Positions 1 through 10,853 of a stretch of DNA of 64,000 bases are shown in pieces; position 1 is the stretch's first letter; each line of letters begins with the position of its first letter. A model generated the notes under the pieces. That model had not been told where the DNA came from. It saw only the letters and a program-made list of their open reading frames with translations, and searched no databases. The position numbers were made by a program, and so were the translations under genes. The stretch is from Deltaproteobacteria bacterium (GTDB taxonomy: Bacteria; Myxococcota_A; Polyangia; JAAYKL01): NCBI GenBank assembly GCA_016935665.1, contig JAFGQN010000172.1, positions 37,463 through 101,462 on the forward strand. Direction: 5' to 3'.

Positions 1-235
1 CCGTTTCTCCCGCCAGAATCTTCTGCAGATTGCCGCCGGCTTTCGCCGCATCTTCCGGCGGGATTAGCTGGTTAAGACCTACCCCCTTTGCGAAGTCCTC
101 GTTGCTGTAGCCAGTGACTCGATAGCCGGTTTCATTAACATAGGTAATTTGAAATGCGCGGTCCACCTCACAAATAATCACTGGAAGAAGCTCTGCAGTA
201 TCTGCGAATCGTTGTCGCCAGTCTTTGTTTTGCAT
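1..235 (-). CDS. PAS-domain protein, 5' part only (runs off left edge)
   Basis: The reverse strand encodes an open frame of 78 codons starting at an ATG at 235 and leaving the window at position 1. The peptide reads as the start of a PAS sensor fold: after about 20 residues comes a 'VIICEVDRAFQITYVN' strand pair, then 'GYRVTGYSNEDF' and 'LIPPEDAAKAGGNLQKIL', the usual PAS order. PAS domains bind small ligands or cofactors and usually feed a histidine kinase, diguanylate cyclase or sigma-54 output, but the output lies outside the window. The gene is divergent from the radical SAM gene, with a 222-base gap. No strong Shine-Dalgarno is visible, so the start is plausible rather than certain. Confidence 0.75.
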   Translation of the reverse strand, partial: MQNKDWRQRFADTAELLPVIICEVDRAFQITYVNETGYRVTGYSNEDFAKGVGLNQLIPPEDAAKAGGNLQKILAGET

Positions 236-457
236 ATCAAAACTCTAAACAAAAAAAATGCAATTTCGCAACGAAAATGCGATTTTGATACCTGAAAACT
301 GAAACAGTTGCGTATTTGCAACCAGTCGGGAGTCATTACAATTGACACATGGTGTAATAAATTCAGTTGGTTACGGGAATTTGAGCTTTCTGGCACGGAA
401 CCCGCATCGGTAGGAGGCAACAATTGAGTGAATGAATGAAAGAGAACAGGTCGTCTC

Positions 458-1822
458 ATGAATACCGAATTTAAGGTTCAATATCATAGCGCATGTACCA
501 ACCATCTCCACGATATCCCGTGGGATGACAGTGCCAATGTAATGGCCTGTATTGAACTCACTCAGGAATGCAATCTGTCATGTCCTTATTGTCAGCGCAA
601 AGATTCACCTCGGCAAACGGGCAGAAAGAAGCACAAAACCATTCAAATGGTGGAGCGGGAAATTGTAACACTTACAGCGCTCAGTAAAAGTGATGCCATC
701 GTACTCACTGGCGGCGAGCCGCTGCTTCATCCCGAACTGGAAGCGGTGGTACAGATGGTGTCGTCTGTGGGAAGAAAACCAATTCTGTTTACGAACGGTA
801 TCCTGATAACCCGAGAGCGCTTAAGAGCGCTTAAAAGCGTGGGACTTTTTGGTGTCCTGTTTCATATCAATTCACTGCAAAACAGACCCGGTTTTGAAGG
901 TGCGTCCGAAATGGATCTAAACGAGATGCGCAGTGAGTTGGCGGATTTAGCGGGTGAGTTCCAGCTGCATTGCGGCTTCAGTACGCTCGTGTTTCCATCC
1001 ACACTGACCGAAGTGCAACGCATCGCGCTGTGGGCCAGCGCCAGGCCCGACAAGGTACATATGCTCACATTTGTGGCCGCGCGGTTTTTTGAGACGGCGA
1101 TTGTCCGGCAGGAAGTCGAAAAAGATGTTCGGCACAGTATCCTTCTATCGCCTTACAGTATCAACGCGGAGCTGGACGCCGATGAGGGCATTTTGTCGAG
1201 TCACGACCTGTATGACCAGATTCAGAGCGTTTTTCCCGGCTATAGATTTAACTCTTTTTTAGGCAATGCCGCACAATCGGGTGTCCTGAAATGGGCCATG
1301 GGTACCCATTTGTGCCGCGCGGGCCAGCGGATTGGGAATCTGGGGCCCATCGCAGTGCGCATTTTGCAACTGCTGGGTCGAAAACTGGCGGGTCGCGATG
1401 TGTCGCATTTTTCGCCGCGTATTACCCGTCATGGCTGGATTGCCCTGCTCACCGGATGGTTGGATAGGGAGACCCGAAAGACCATTCGACGGCATCTGGT
1501 CACTGCTTTTAGAAAACCACTTGAATTGTTTCGGACACTGCATCTGCAGACTTTTGTTGTGATGCAATCCATTGATATAATACCGGAAGGGGAAAGATAC
1601 AGCTGCAACGGCTGTGTTCAAAAGACTACTAAAAGATCGGATCGGTGTTCTTTGGGGCGTGACTGTGAAAGTTATGTGCTGAGTGCTCCCAATGCGGCAG
1701 AGGGGGTGCTGGAGGACAGCGCGCAGATGCAGTGGCCGAGACAATCCCCGGTAGATTGGCGCAACAGCGAACTGGAGCGCATTGGGCGTGGAAATGTGGA
1801 GGCGGACAAAACAAAAAACTGA
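458..1822 (+). CDS. Radical SAM protein with C-terminal cysteine cluster
   Basis: 454 residues. The canonical CX3CX2C motif (C38, C42, C45 in 'CNLSCPYC') binds the [4Fe-4S] cluster that cleaves S-adenosylmethionine, and 'TGGEPLLHPE' at about 84-93 is the SAM-contacting motif. Near the C-terminus (about 384-405) is a second cluster, 'CNGC' followed by two spaced cysteines, which may hold an auxiliary Fe-S centre as in SPASM-type enzymes. The middle (about 210-370) is not recognised. The ATG at 458 follows a weak purine-rich stretch (AGAGAACAGG). No short precursor-peptide ORF lies next to it, so there is no support for a RiPP role. Substrate unknown. It converges with the phosphatase gene, leaving only three bases between the two stop codons. 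Confidence 0.85.
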   Translation: MNTEFKVQYHSACTNHLHDIPWDDSANVMACIELTQECNLSCPYCQRKDSPRQTGRKKHKTIQMVEREIVTLTALSKSDAIVLTGGEPLLHPELEAVVQMVSSVGRKPILFTNGILITRERLRALKSVGLFGVLFHINSLQNRPGFEGASEMDLNEMRSELADLAGEFQLHCGFSTLVFPSTLTEVQRIALWASARPDKVHMLTFVAARFFETAIVRQEVEKDVRHSILLSPYSINAELDADEGILSSHDLYDQIQSVFPGYRFNSFLGNAAQSGVLKWAMGTHLCRAGQRIGNLGPIAVRILQLLGRKLAGRDVSHFSPRITRHGWIALLTGWLDRETRKTIRRHLVTAFRKPLELFRTLHLQTFVVMQSIDIIPEGERYSCNGCVQKTTKRSDRCSLGRDCESYVLSAPNAAEGVLEDSAQMQWPRQSPVDWRNSELERIGRGNVEADKTKN

Positions 1823-1825
1823 CCG

Positions 1826-2437
1826 TCAGGGGGACTCGCTTTTCACCCCCACAAGGCGTCTCGTTTCCGGCACATCCATATCCAGCAGCGTTTTTGGCAA
1901 CCCGCGCCATATGGTGTGATAACCAAAACCGCCCCGCTTCATCTCCTGTACCGCATCCGTTGCGGTCCAGCCTTCCACCACCATTCGATATGCGGCCGCC
2001 ATGGTGCCCGTTCGGTCAGAACCGTGCTTGCAGTGAAAGAAAACGGGATGATTTGCTTCATTTCGCACAATCCGCAGGAACTGCACAATATCGTCTATTG
2101 ACACGTCCCACGCATTCATGGGCAAATGGAAAAGAGTCAGCTTGTCAGATAAATTCACCGCTGCGGTTTTGTCGGTATCGTCGTGAAAGCGGCGCAGGGA
2201 AATCACGGTTTTGATTCCCATCCGGTGCAGGGATGCAATGCCTTCCTGTGTGGGCTGCGCCCCGCGATACACAGTGCCAGTGATTTGATACATGTTTTCG
2301 ACGCCAGCTATGGAAACCGGTTTTGCCCAATTTGCAGGTCGCTGATGTTGCGGCAATGCCGTAGCGCTGCACCCCCAAATGACGAGCGCGGTAACAAACA
2401 GACAGTTAAAACAATGCCGGTGAATTGCGTGCTGCAT
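1826..2437 (-). CDS. Exported dual-specificity (tyrosine) phosphatase-like protein
   Basis: 203 residues. The active-site loop is 'FHCKHGSDRTG', matching the HCX5R(S/T) signature of cysteine-based phosphatases; the Cys is the nucleophile and the Arg binds phosphate. Upstream 'VYRGAQPTQEGIASLHRMGIKTVISLR' (given here only by its ends) is the standard strand-helix opening of the DSP/Siw14-like fold. The N-terminus has a hydrophobic segment ending in 'VIWGC', which fits a lipoprotein signal and places the enzyme in the envelope. The gene starts two bases after the stop of the AmgK-like kinase, so the two are probably translationally coupled. No independent Shine-Dalgarno is seen. The substrate could be a phosphoprotein, phosphosugar or inositol phosphate; sequence does not decide. 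Confidence 0.8.
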   Translation of the reverse strand: MQHAIHRHCFNCLFVTALVIWGCSATALPQHQRPANWAKPVSIAGVENMYQITGTVYRGAQPTQEGIASLHRMGIKTVISLRRFHDDTDKTAAVNLSDKLTLFHLPMNAWDVSIDDIVQFLRIVRNEANHPVFFHCKHGSDRTGTMAAAYRMVVEGWTATDAVQEMKRGGFGYHTIWRGLPKTLLDMDVPETRRLVGVKSESP

Positions 2438-2439
2438 CG

Positions 2440-3480
2440 TTAAAAGTTTTCAGGATCTACCTGACGTAGGAGGGCCTTCAATTTATCGTGTCCGGAAATT
2501 CTCAAAAGCGCTGATTTCACGCGGGAATACGACTTTTTAACAAACGGCAAAAAAGACGGATCGCCTTTCACCTGATCAATAAATACGAATCGACCACCAT
2601 CTTTCAGTTTACGCTGAATCGTAATAAGATTGAACTCATGTTCTATTTCCGATGCAGACAGACCGCGGTTTTGGGCGTATCGGGCGATAAGCCGCTGCTG
2701 CATGTCGAATGGCAGGTCCACATAGGAATCGTTGAGCAGCGCCACCAAATCATATGTGCGCGGACCCGTGAGGGCATCCTGAAAATCGATGATCGACAAA
2801 TGGGACGGATTGGGTGCATCCGCAGTTACCATCAGATTGCGCGATTGATAATCCCGGTGCACAAATCCTTTGGGCAGGGCATCAATTTCCGCGGCATATC
2901 GGTCGAATACCGCATCCATCTGTTGCCGAATTTTGCTTTCCAGTGTGATCCCCAATCGTTTTTCCACCCCCCATTCCCTGAAGTGATCCAGCTCCCAACG
3001 CAGCAGTTCGTAGCCAAAATAGCGATTGGCCGCAAAACACGCGTTGGGCACTGGCCACATGGCATCGTGCATGGTGGAGAGCAAATCCACCGTGGCATTG
3101 TACCAGTCTTCCACTTCTTCAATGGATTTTGACTTCAGATTGGCGTTCAGCGTCACCTGTCCCAGATCTTCCAGCAGCAGATGGCCGCGGTCGGTGGCAT
3201 CGAGAAATATTCTGGGTACTGGCAGACCGGCGGCGGCCATGTGTCGCTGCACGTTCACAAAGGGAAGTTCATCAAAGTCGTCGTCGTGTGACGCTTCGTC
3301 ACTTTTCATAGCGTCATAGGGCAACACCATTTGTACCACGTTTTGCGGCGTATCGGCGCCGTTCGACGACAGAATCACTCTAAAATAACGCCTGCTGGAC
3401 GCGCCCTTTTCCATTTCGGTGCGGGACAGCAATGACGTGTTTTGACCAAAAGCTTCTTTAATAAGTACATGTAAAGTCAA
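2440..3480 (-). CDS. amgK: AmgK-like N-acetylmuramate/N-acetylglucosamine kinase (APH fold)
   Basis: 346 residues of the aminoglycoside-phosphotransferase/choline-kinase fold. The catalytic loop is 'FVHRDYQSRNLM' and the metal-binding segment is 'IIDFQDALTGPRTYDLVALL'; this combination and the length match the AmgK group (COG3178), which phosphorylates the anomeric carbon of MurNAc/GlcNAc in cell-wall recycling. The usual partner murU (uridylyltransferase) is not in the window. The frame opens at a TTG at 3480 preceded by GGGAG eight bases upstream; no in-frame ATG follows before conserved sequence. It is first in a two-gene unit with the exported phosphatase. The exact sugar substrate is inferred from family, so another small-molecule kinase function is possible. 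Confidence 0.72.
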   Translation of the reverse strand: MTLHVLIKEAFGQNTSLLSRTEMEKGASSRRYFRVILSSNGADTPQNVVQMVLPYDAMKSDEASHDDDFDELPFVNVQRHMAAAGLPVPRIFLDATDRGHLLLEDLGQVTLNANLKSKSIEEVEDWYNATVDLLSTMHDAMWPVPNACFAANRYFGYELLRWELDHFREWGVEKRLGITLESKIRQQMDAVFDRYAAEIDALPKGFVHRDYQSRNLMVTADAPNPSHLSIIDFQDALTGPRTYDLVALLNDSYVDLPFDMQQRLIARYAQNRGLSASEIEHEFNLITIQRKLKDGGRFVFIDQVKGDPSFLPFVKKSYSRVKSALLRISGHDKLKALLRQVDPENF

Positions 3481-3543
3481 TGTTCATTCTCCCATGCTCG
3501 CCACAATACCACACCCTTCCCAAAAATCGAAACATTGACATTG

Positions 3544-4310
3544 TCATCTCTGTTTTACGGCCCCCGAGCCATCTATCTCTTTGTGGACCACCGGGCTGCC
3601 CACATAGGTGATTTTGGCCGACCCATCTATCCACACATTCAAGGTTTCCTGGGCGTTCACATTGCAGTCGGCCGCCCCGTCCACATCTACTTCTGTCGTT
3701 TTTGTAAGGAGCGCCGGCGCATTGATGTTGGCGCTGCCGTCCACAAAAATACCGTGGTAATCGCTGGTGCCCCGCAATGTGACCGACGCGGAGCAGTCAA
3801 TGCGGGTATCTATTTCCTGTGCCTGTACCGTTGCCTCAATATCGCCACTGCCATTGATTTTCAGCTCAACGGATCTGGCCAAAATGGGCGCCAGCGTTCG
3901 CACTTTACCGCTGCCATCAATGGTAATATTTTTTTTTGTGTTTCATACTGGTCATTTATCTGTACCTTGGCGTTGCCATCAATATCGATCCACGACAGGT
4001 ATGCGGTGGTCAGGAAAAAGTTCAATTTGGTGGGGTTTAGCCAACAATCATGCTTTTGACGGATATACAGCGTGTCACGCAGAACTTCTATTTTGATGTG
4101 GGCAAAAATATTGTCGTCGGTTTAGATAGTCACCCTGGATTGGGACCCTTTTCGAATCACTACGGTTGCGGAGACGTCGATGTTGACTTTATCGTAGAGC
4201 GACAGTGCAGCCGTGCGTTTTTCAATGTTTCCCGACCCATCCACGCAATGGCATCCCAGCAGTGCTATGCCCGGAAGAATTAAGGTAATAAGTCTGATTT
4301 TGCTATTCAC
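3544..4310 (-). pseudogene. Broken DUF2807 (GIN-domain) lipoprotein gene
   Basis: Two open pieces on the reverse strand (4310-4122 and 3903-3544) and the sequence between them together form one about 255-residue protein. It starts at a GTG at 4310 behind a GGGAGG box, has a lipobox ('GIALLGC'), then repeated 'DGSG(N/K/D)'-type strands typical of the DUF2807 right-handed beta-helix (putative adhesin/auto-transporter 'head GIN' family). Two lesions are visible. A TAA stop at 4124-4122 falls inside otherwise continuous homologous sequence ('VTI*TDDNIFAHIKIEV'). A run of nine adenines (3929-3937 on the plus strand as T's) then shifts the frame by one, after which 'ITIDGSGKVRTLAP' resumes. Slippage on the A tract could repair the second lesion but not the stop. 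Confidence 0.8.
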
Positions 4311-4457
4311 ATCATACCTCCCGGATAAATCATTCGTTGTTGTCTGTATCCCTTGAAACACCGGCCCTGCCGCGAAGTGTTACTGTTGTTTAATCCAATT
4401 GAAAATCCTTAAAAAACGGATGGCACTGAAACACGGGAATCGTTACAACACTCGTGA

Positions 4458-5102
4458 ATGAACTGGAGGGTAAAAAAGGAATTGAACAGCGAGGACACAA
4501 TACAGATATTGACGCGACCACTGCAGGAGTTGTCGCTGACGGCATCCGCAGCCCAGTGCTCGGCACTGGCACGGTACGCGGAACTGGTGCTGGAGTGGAA
4601 CCCCAAAGTCAATATTACCGGCGCAAAAGATGTGCAGACATTTGTTGCAGGTCCCCTGTTTGATGCCCTGACACTGTTGAGGGTCCTGGAGCCCTGCCAC
4701 CGCTTTGTGGATATTGGGTCTGGCGGTGGATTGCCGGCGATTCCGCTGTGCATATTTCATCCCGAAATAGATGTGACGATGGTGGAACCCCGAGGCAAGC
4801 GGGTGCAGTTCCTGCAAATGGCGCTGACGACGCTGCAACTGAACGCTACAGTGCTGCATACCCAGGATCGAGAATTGTCCATTCCTGAATTTGATGGCGC
4901 CTCCGCACAGGCAGTTTTTCCGCCAAAAAAATGGCTGTTGCGGGGAAAAAAACTGGTGCGTGCGGGAGGAGCCATCTACGCGCTGTCCAGTGAACCGGTA
5001 ACGGATATTATGTGCCCCGGCGGAGTTTCGCTGGAAACTCAACAGATATTTCATCGCAACGAAACAGCGCGATATGCGGCCAGATTGCGAAAAACAACGT
5101 AA
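4458..5102 (+). CDS. rsmG: 16S rRNA (guanine527-N7)-methyltransferase RsmG
   Basis: 214 residues, the usual RsmG/GidB length. The SAM-binding motif is 'FVDIGSGGGLPAIPL', followed by 'EPRGKRVQFLQ' (motif II) and the family-specific 'WNPKVNITGAKD' upstream. The enzyme methylates G527 in the 530 loop of 16S rRNA using S-adenosylmethionine. The start is uncertain: ATG 4458 is used here, but a TTG at 4482 lies downstream of the GGAGG at 4464-4468. rsmG and gyrB converge with a 37-base gap. In many bacteria rsmG sits near the replication origin with mnmG and parAB, but none of those is here. Confidence 0.9.
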   Translation: MNWRVKKELNSEDTIQILTRPLQELSLTASAAQCSALARYAELVLEWNPKVNITGAKDVQTFVAGPLFDALTLLRVLEPCHRFVDIGSGGGLPAIPLCIFHPEIDVTMVEPRGKRVQFLQMALTTLQLNATVLHTQDRELSIPEFDGASAQAVFPPKKWLLRGKKLVRAGGAIYALSSEPVTDIMCPGGVSLETQQIFHRNETARYAARLRKTT

Positions 5103-5139
5103 ACCGGATACCGCCTCATCATTTCAGGGATAGCAGTAA

Positions 5140-7614
<2,475 letters not shown>

Positions 7615-7651
7615 TCATAAATAGCTTTCAAAAATCAGCCGATGCGAACGT

Positions 7652-7681
7652 ATCATACCATTTAAAAATCCGGTACTGGAA
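7652..7681 (-). promoter_or_regulatory. Possible gyrB promoter
   Basis: On the reverse strand a TATGAT hexamer (7657-7652) lies 18 bases from TTCCAG (7681-7676), about 70 bases upstream of the gyrB start. The -10 is good and the -35 weak (three of six). Placement fits gyrB, but this is a visual call. Confidence 0.3.
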
Positions 7682-7830
7682 AAGCGTCTTTTGGAGGGAC
7701 AATCGACGTCATCCGAAGACTCTTTCTTCCGAAGCAATGTCGCCAGGAATGTAAAAAATGTGGGATGAGACACGAATTCCTAAAAAAAATTAGAAAAAAA
7801 CAAAAAATTGGAAAAAATTTCGCTGTTTTT

Positions 7831-7858
7831 TTGCACGATTCTAATCCGACTGTATAAT
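7831..7858 (+). promoter_or_regulatory. Sigma-70-type promoter for the H1-like gene
   Basis: TTGCAC at 7831-7836 and a perfect TATAAT at 7853-7858 are separated by 16 bases. Transcription would start near 7866, giving an AT-rich leader of about 175 bases before the ATG at 8043; this leader contains the inverted repeat at 7927-7964. Confidence 0.65.
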
Positions 7859-7926
7859 CTTGTAATCATTACAGTATTTTGGATAATTTGTATTAATTTA
7901 TTGTAAAATTAGTGCTAAAAGAACAT

Positions 7927-7964
7927 AAAATACCTATAATTTACATATAATTATGGGGTATTTT
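7927..7964. repeat. Inverted repeat in the leader of the H1-like gene
   Basis: Outer arms AAAATACC (7927-7934) and GGTATTTT (7957-7964) are perfect complements, and inner arms ATAATT and AATTAT extend the symmetry around a short TACAT centre. It lies downstream of the predicted promoter. It could be an operator for a dimeric repressor, an autoregulatory site, or a weak RNA hairpin. Confidence 0.5.
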
Positions 7965-8042
7965 AGATGATTATTTATTGACAACAGGTGGGATTCACAA
8001 CATAATCCAATACAAAGTCAGCCAACAGGGAGGGTTCCAACA

Positions 8043-8564
8043 ATGGCTACCAAAAAAAAAGCGGCCGCAAGCGCGCCGGCGACAAAAACAAAAAAGACTG
8101 CTGCGAAAAAGAAAGTTGCCAAAAAAGCAGCGCCCAAAAAAAAAGTAGCGAAAAAGAAAGTTGCCAAAAAAGCAGCGCCCAAGAAAAAAGTAGCGAAAAA
8201 GAAAGTCGCCAAAAAAGCAGCACCCAGGAAAAAAGTAGCGAAAAAGAAAGTTGCCAAAAAAGCAGCACCCAGGAAAAAAGTAGCGAAAAAGAAAGTTGCT
8301 AAAAAAGCAGCACCCAGGAAAAAAGTAGCGAAAAAGAAAGTTGCTGAAAAAGCAGCACCCAGGAAAAAAGTTGCGAAAAAGAAAGTTGCTGAAAAAGCAG
8401 CACCCAGCAAAAAAGTAGCAAAAAAGAAAGTCGCCAAAAAAGCAGCACCGAAGAAAAAGGTAGCGACGATGCAAGTCGATGAAACGGCAACACCGACTAA
8501 AAAGGTTGCCAAAAAGAAAGTCGCCAAGAAAGCCGCTCCTAAAAAAGCGGCAAAAAAAAAATAA
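8043..8564 (+). CDS. Histone H1-like Lys/Ala-rich DNA-binding protein
   Basis: 173 residues, almost only Lys, Ala, Val, Pro and Arg. From residue 31 to 165 it consists of nine 15-residue units ending in Pro ('[14 protein letters not shown]' plus one residue). The eighth unit ('[11 protein letters not shown]') is diverged and acidic. This is the composition of bacterial H1-like nucleoid proteins and of eukaryotic H1 tails, so a role in non-specific DNA binding and nucleoid compaction is likely. The start has a strong GGGAGGG eight bases upstream. The gene ends in a run of ten adenines (8552-8561) directly before the TAA; a -1 slip there would fuse it to the 8573-8971 frame and give a 309-residue protein. 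Confidence 0.85.
   Translation: MATKKKAAASAPATKTKKTAAKKKVAKKAAPKKKVAKKKVAKKAAPKKKVAKKKVAKKAAPRKKVAKKKVAKKAAPRKKVAKKKVAKKAAPRKKVAKKKVAEKAAPRKKVAKKKVAEKAAPSKKVAKKKVAKKAAPKKKVATMQVDETATPTKKVAKKKVAKKAAPKKAAKKK
8133..8537 (+). repeat. 45-bp tandem repeats encoding 15-residue Lys/Ala units
   Basis: Nine in-frame copies, highly similar at DNA level in copies 1-7 and diverged in copy 8. The near identity of neighbouring copies suggests recent unit gain or loss by recombination or slipped replication; a change of unit number keeps the reading frame. Confidence 0.85.
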
Positions 8565-8572
8565 CGACCAAA

Positions 8573-8971
8573 TTGTCCCCGTCGAAGCAGTCGACATCCC
8601 CGAAACAACAGAAGAATGAGATAGACGAGACCGTCCTCGAGGAGGCGGTGTCATCCAAATCTCAGAAATCTGCTCCCAAAAAGAAAAAGCCTCCAAAGAA
8701 AACTGAACAGTTCAGTGCTGCTGAACAATTGAAGGCCAGAATACCATCCTCGCCACCTGCTGCCCTGATTGATGAATCCGAAAAAATTCCATTCAGTGAA
8801 GTGGGTACCGAGAACAACGCGGTTATACCCCCGCCCATTGTAAAACCGGTGGCGCCGGTAGTTAAAGTACGCAACCGAACGCCTTTGCCTATGCCGGTGA
8901 TGCCGCAATCCTCCGAAATGCCCGTTGACCCTACAGACTCCGGCACAGATTTCAGCGCTGAATCAGAGTAG
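8573..8971 (+). CDS. Pro/Lys-rich hypothetical frame, possible slippage-fused tail of the H1-like protein
   Basis: 132 codons in the -1 frame relative to the H1-like gene. The peptide is low complexity: a Lys/Pro-rich patch ('PKKKKPPKK') then a Pro/Val-rich stretch ('IPPPIVKPVAPVVK') and an acidic end. It has no ATG at the front, only a TTG at 8573 without a Shine-Dalgarno, nine bases after the H1-like stop. The frame is open back to the A10 tract. I therefore think it is either the second half of a frameshift product or a decayed remnant; an independent gene is less likely. No domain is recognised. Confidence 0.45.
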   Translation: MSPSKQSTSPKQQKNEIDETVLEEAVSSKSQKSAPKKKKPPKKTEQFSAAEQLKARIPSSPPAALIDESEKIPFSEVGTENNAVIPPPIVKPVAPVVKVRNRTPLPMPVMPQSSEMPVDPTDSGTDFSAESE

Positions 8972-9012
8972 TATTTCGCTTCCAAAATATAATAAAATTC
9001 GTCGGGTTGGAA

Positions 9013-10836
9013 TCAGGGGGTGCAATCGAGATGCAATGTCACCGACGTGGGGGGCGATAACGCTGTGGTCGTTTCCAGAACCACCCGATACTGGGTAGCC
9101 GTTTGCGATATTGGGAAAACCAGGGAGTCGGTGCCAAACGCCACGCAGTCCTGTTCATCGCAGGGTGGATTGTCAAATCGCATCAACCGCAGCGAATTGT
9201 AAGCCGGGGGATCGATACTATCTATTGAAACAGTCGCCGATGTATATGCCGTTGTGACATCCAGAATAACCTGTGCCTCTTTGCCTGCAAACAGATCATT
9301 CATTGGATTGCAGTTATCGTTGTAGTCGAAATAATCACAGTGTAAAAAATCCTTCGCGTAAACGACAATGGAATCGGGATCACTGCAATTTAGATATTTG
9401 TATGGGGGATTTGTGTCATAGTTGCATTTGAATGTGTTTCCTGCTGCCGAGAAGACTTCCTCGCACGTGGAGTACTGGCAAATACCGTTGTTGGGACAAA
9501 CATCGGTTTTGGGAATACACGCCATATTTGACGTGCCGTCTATCATTTCGCATGTGGCTCCGGCGCCAAAGCAGGAAAATTCGCTTGTGCACGGAGCGCC
9601 TTCTGCCACTGGGAAATTGCTGCATTGGGGGATGCTTCCCTGGGCCGTGCACGAATCCGTGGTGCATGGGTCGTTGTCAAAACACGCTGCAGTGTTCAGG
9701 GGGCCGGGTTGACAGACACCAAAAACACACCGGTCGGCGGAGCCATTGCAAACATCGCCATCATTGCAGGAAACACCATCGTCAACAAACATGGTTTCAC
9801 ACATGAAGTCCGAAGCGCCGGGGCCAGTCACGACGCAGTCTTGAGTCTCGCATTGCGCAGTTGGATTATAGCACGGATCGGCGCCTGCCTGGCAGGTATC
9901 ATTGGCTTCATCACATGTTTGTGGATTGCATGAGGTGACGGGGCAGGGGTCGTCGATGGGAACATTCATGTTGCACACTCCGGATTGACAGAGGAACACT
10001 CCATTGCAAAACTGATCGTCGTTGTCGCAGTCCGCGTCAGATTCACAACAGAGTCCTTCGACACAGCAGAAATTGCCGGGACCGCAGTAGCCAGAGAGGC
10101 ATTCCGCCCCAGTGCTGCAATCCCCACCATTGGCCAGCAGCGCTCCGTTGGGAACACAGGCGCTGTTTTCACAGTGATACCCGTCGGCGCAATTGGTATT
10201 CTGGTTGTCTGCAGTACAGCTGGTGAAGCAAGTGCTGGCCAGCGTGTCGGAACAGGTTACCGTCAAAGTGGATTTATATGCGCCACAGTCAGTCAATAAG
10301 GGCACACACTGGCCACTGCCGTTGCAGACGTCGCTGCCGCTACACGTATTCGCACCGGATGATATTTGAGAACCACACGGAAACTGGACGGTGGAATAGC
10401 TGCATTGCGCGGTTGTACATGCGGCACTGAAACATGCAGATTGCGGACAATCCGTAGCCACCGCGCAACAGGTACCCGTTTCACAACAGAATCCGTTGCT
10501 GCAATGCCCCGAATAACATTCGCAATCACTGCTGCACGACTGCGCATTTTCAACAGTGGGAAGTGCCGTGCATTGGATGGCGGCAGTCGATGTGTCGTTG
10601 CCGGAGTCCTGTGTGTCGCCGGTGGCTGACGGTGTGTCCGTATCTGTTGCGGTATTGGTGTCGCTGCCGAACTCCGCAGCCAGAGTGCATTTGCCGTTCA
10701 GGCAGATTTGGTTTATACCGCAATCGGATTTCGTGTTGCATCCCTTTTTATCGTCGTCCTTGCAGGATGTGGCCAAAAGCAGTGCAAAAAGCACAATGAC
10801 GACACTGTTTGCGGTGGGGTGAATGCCTCTTTTCAT
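9013..10836 (-). CDS. Large cysteine-rich (Dickkopf-like) lipoprotein
   Basis: About 607 residues from ATG 10836 (AGGA 13 bases upstream; a longer in-frame start at 10896 would overlap the upstream gene). The signal peptide ends in 'LLLATSC' (C25), so it is a predicted lipoprotein. A Thr/Asp/Ser tract (about 55-85) follows, then many disulfide-type modules: 'CNTKSDCGINQIC', 'CECYSGHCSNGFCC' and 'CLSGYCGPGNFCC' resemble Dickkopf-type or myxobacterial Cys-rich repeats. The last about 130 residues lack cysteine clusters and look beta-rich. It lies 17 bases after the gene at 10854-13976, so the two form an operon. Function unknown; surface or secreted binding role inferred from architecture. Confidence 0.8.
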   Translation of the reverse strand: MKRGIHPTANSVVIVLFALLLATSCKDDDKKGCNTKSDCGINQICLNGKCTLAAEFGSDTNTATDTDTPSATGDTQDSGNDTSTAAIQCTALPTVENAQSCSSDCECYSGHCSNGFCCETGTCCAVATDCPQSACFSAACTTAQCSYSTVQFPCGSQISSGANTCSGSDVCNGSGQCVPLLTDCGAYKSTLTVTCSDTLASTCFTSCTADNQNTNCADGYHCENSACVPNGALLANGGDCSTGAECLSGYCGPGNFCCVEGLCCESDADCDNDDQFCNGVFLCQSGVCNMNVPIDDPCPVTSCNPQTCDEANDTCQAGADPCYNPTAQCETQDCVVTGPGASDFMCETMFVDDGVSCNDGDVCNGSADRCVFGVCQPGPLNTAACFDNDPCTTDSCTAQGSIPQCSNFPVAEGAPCTSEFSCFGAGATCEMIDGTSNMACIPKTDVCPNNGICQYSTCEEVFSAAGNTFKCNYDTNPPYKYLNCSDPDSIVVYAKDFLHCDYFDYNDNCNPMNDLFAGKEAQVILDVTTAYTSATVSIDSIDPPAYNSLRLMRFDNPPCDEQDCVAFGTDSLVFPISQTATQYRVVLETTTALSPPTSVTLHLDCTP

Positions 10837-10853
10837 TTTGCTATCACTTTCCT

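Noticed and set aside
458..1822. RiPP biosynthesis cluster around the radical SAM gene
   Set aside because: No short precursor ORF, peptidase or exporter next to it; neighbours are a PAS gene and an envelope phosphatase.
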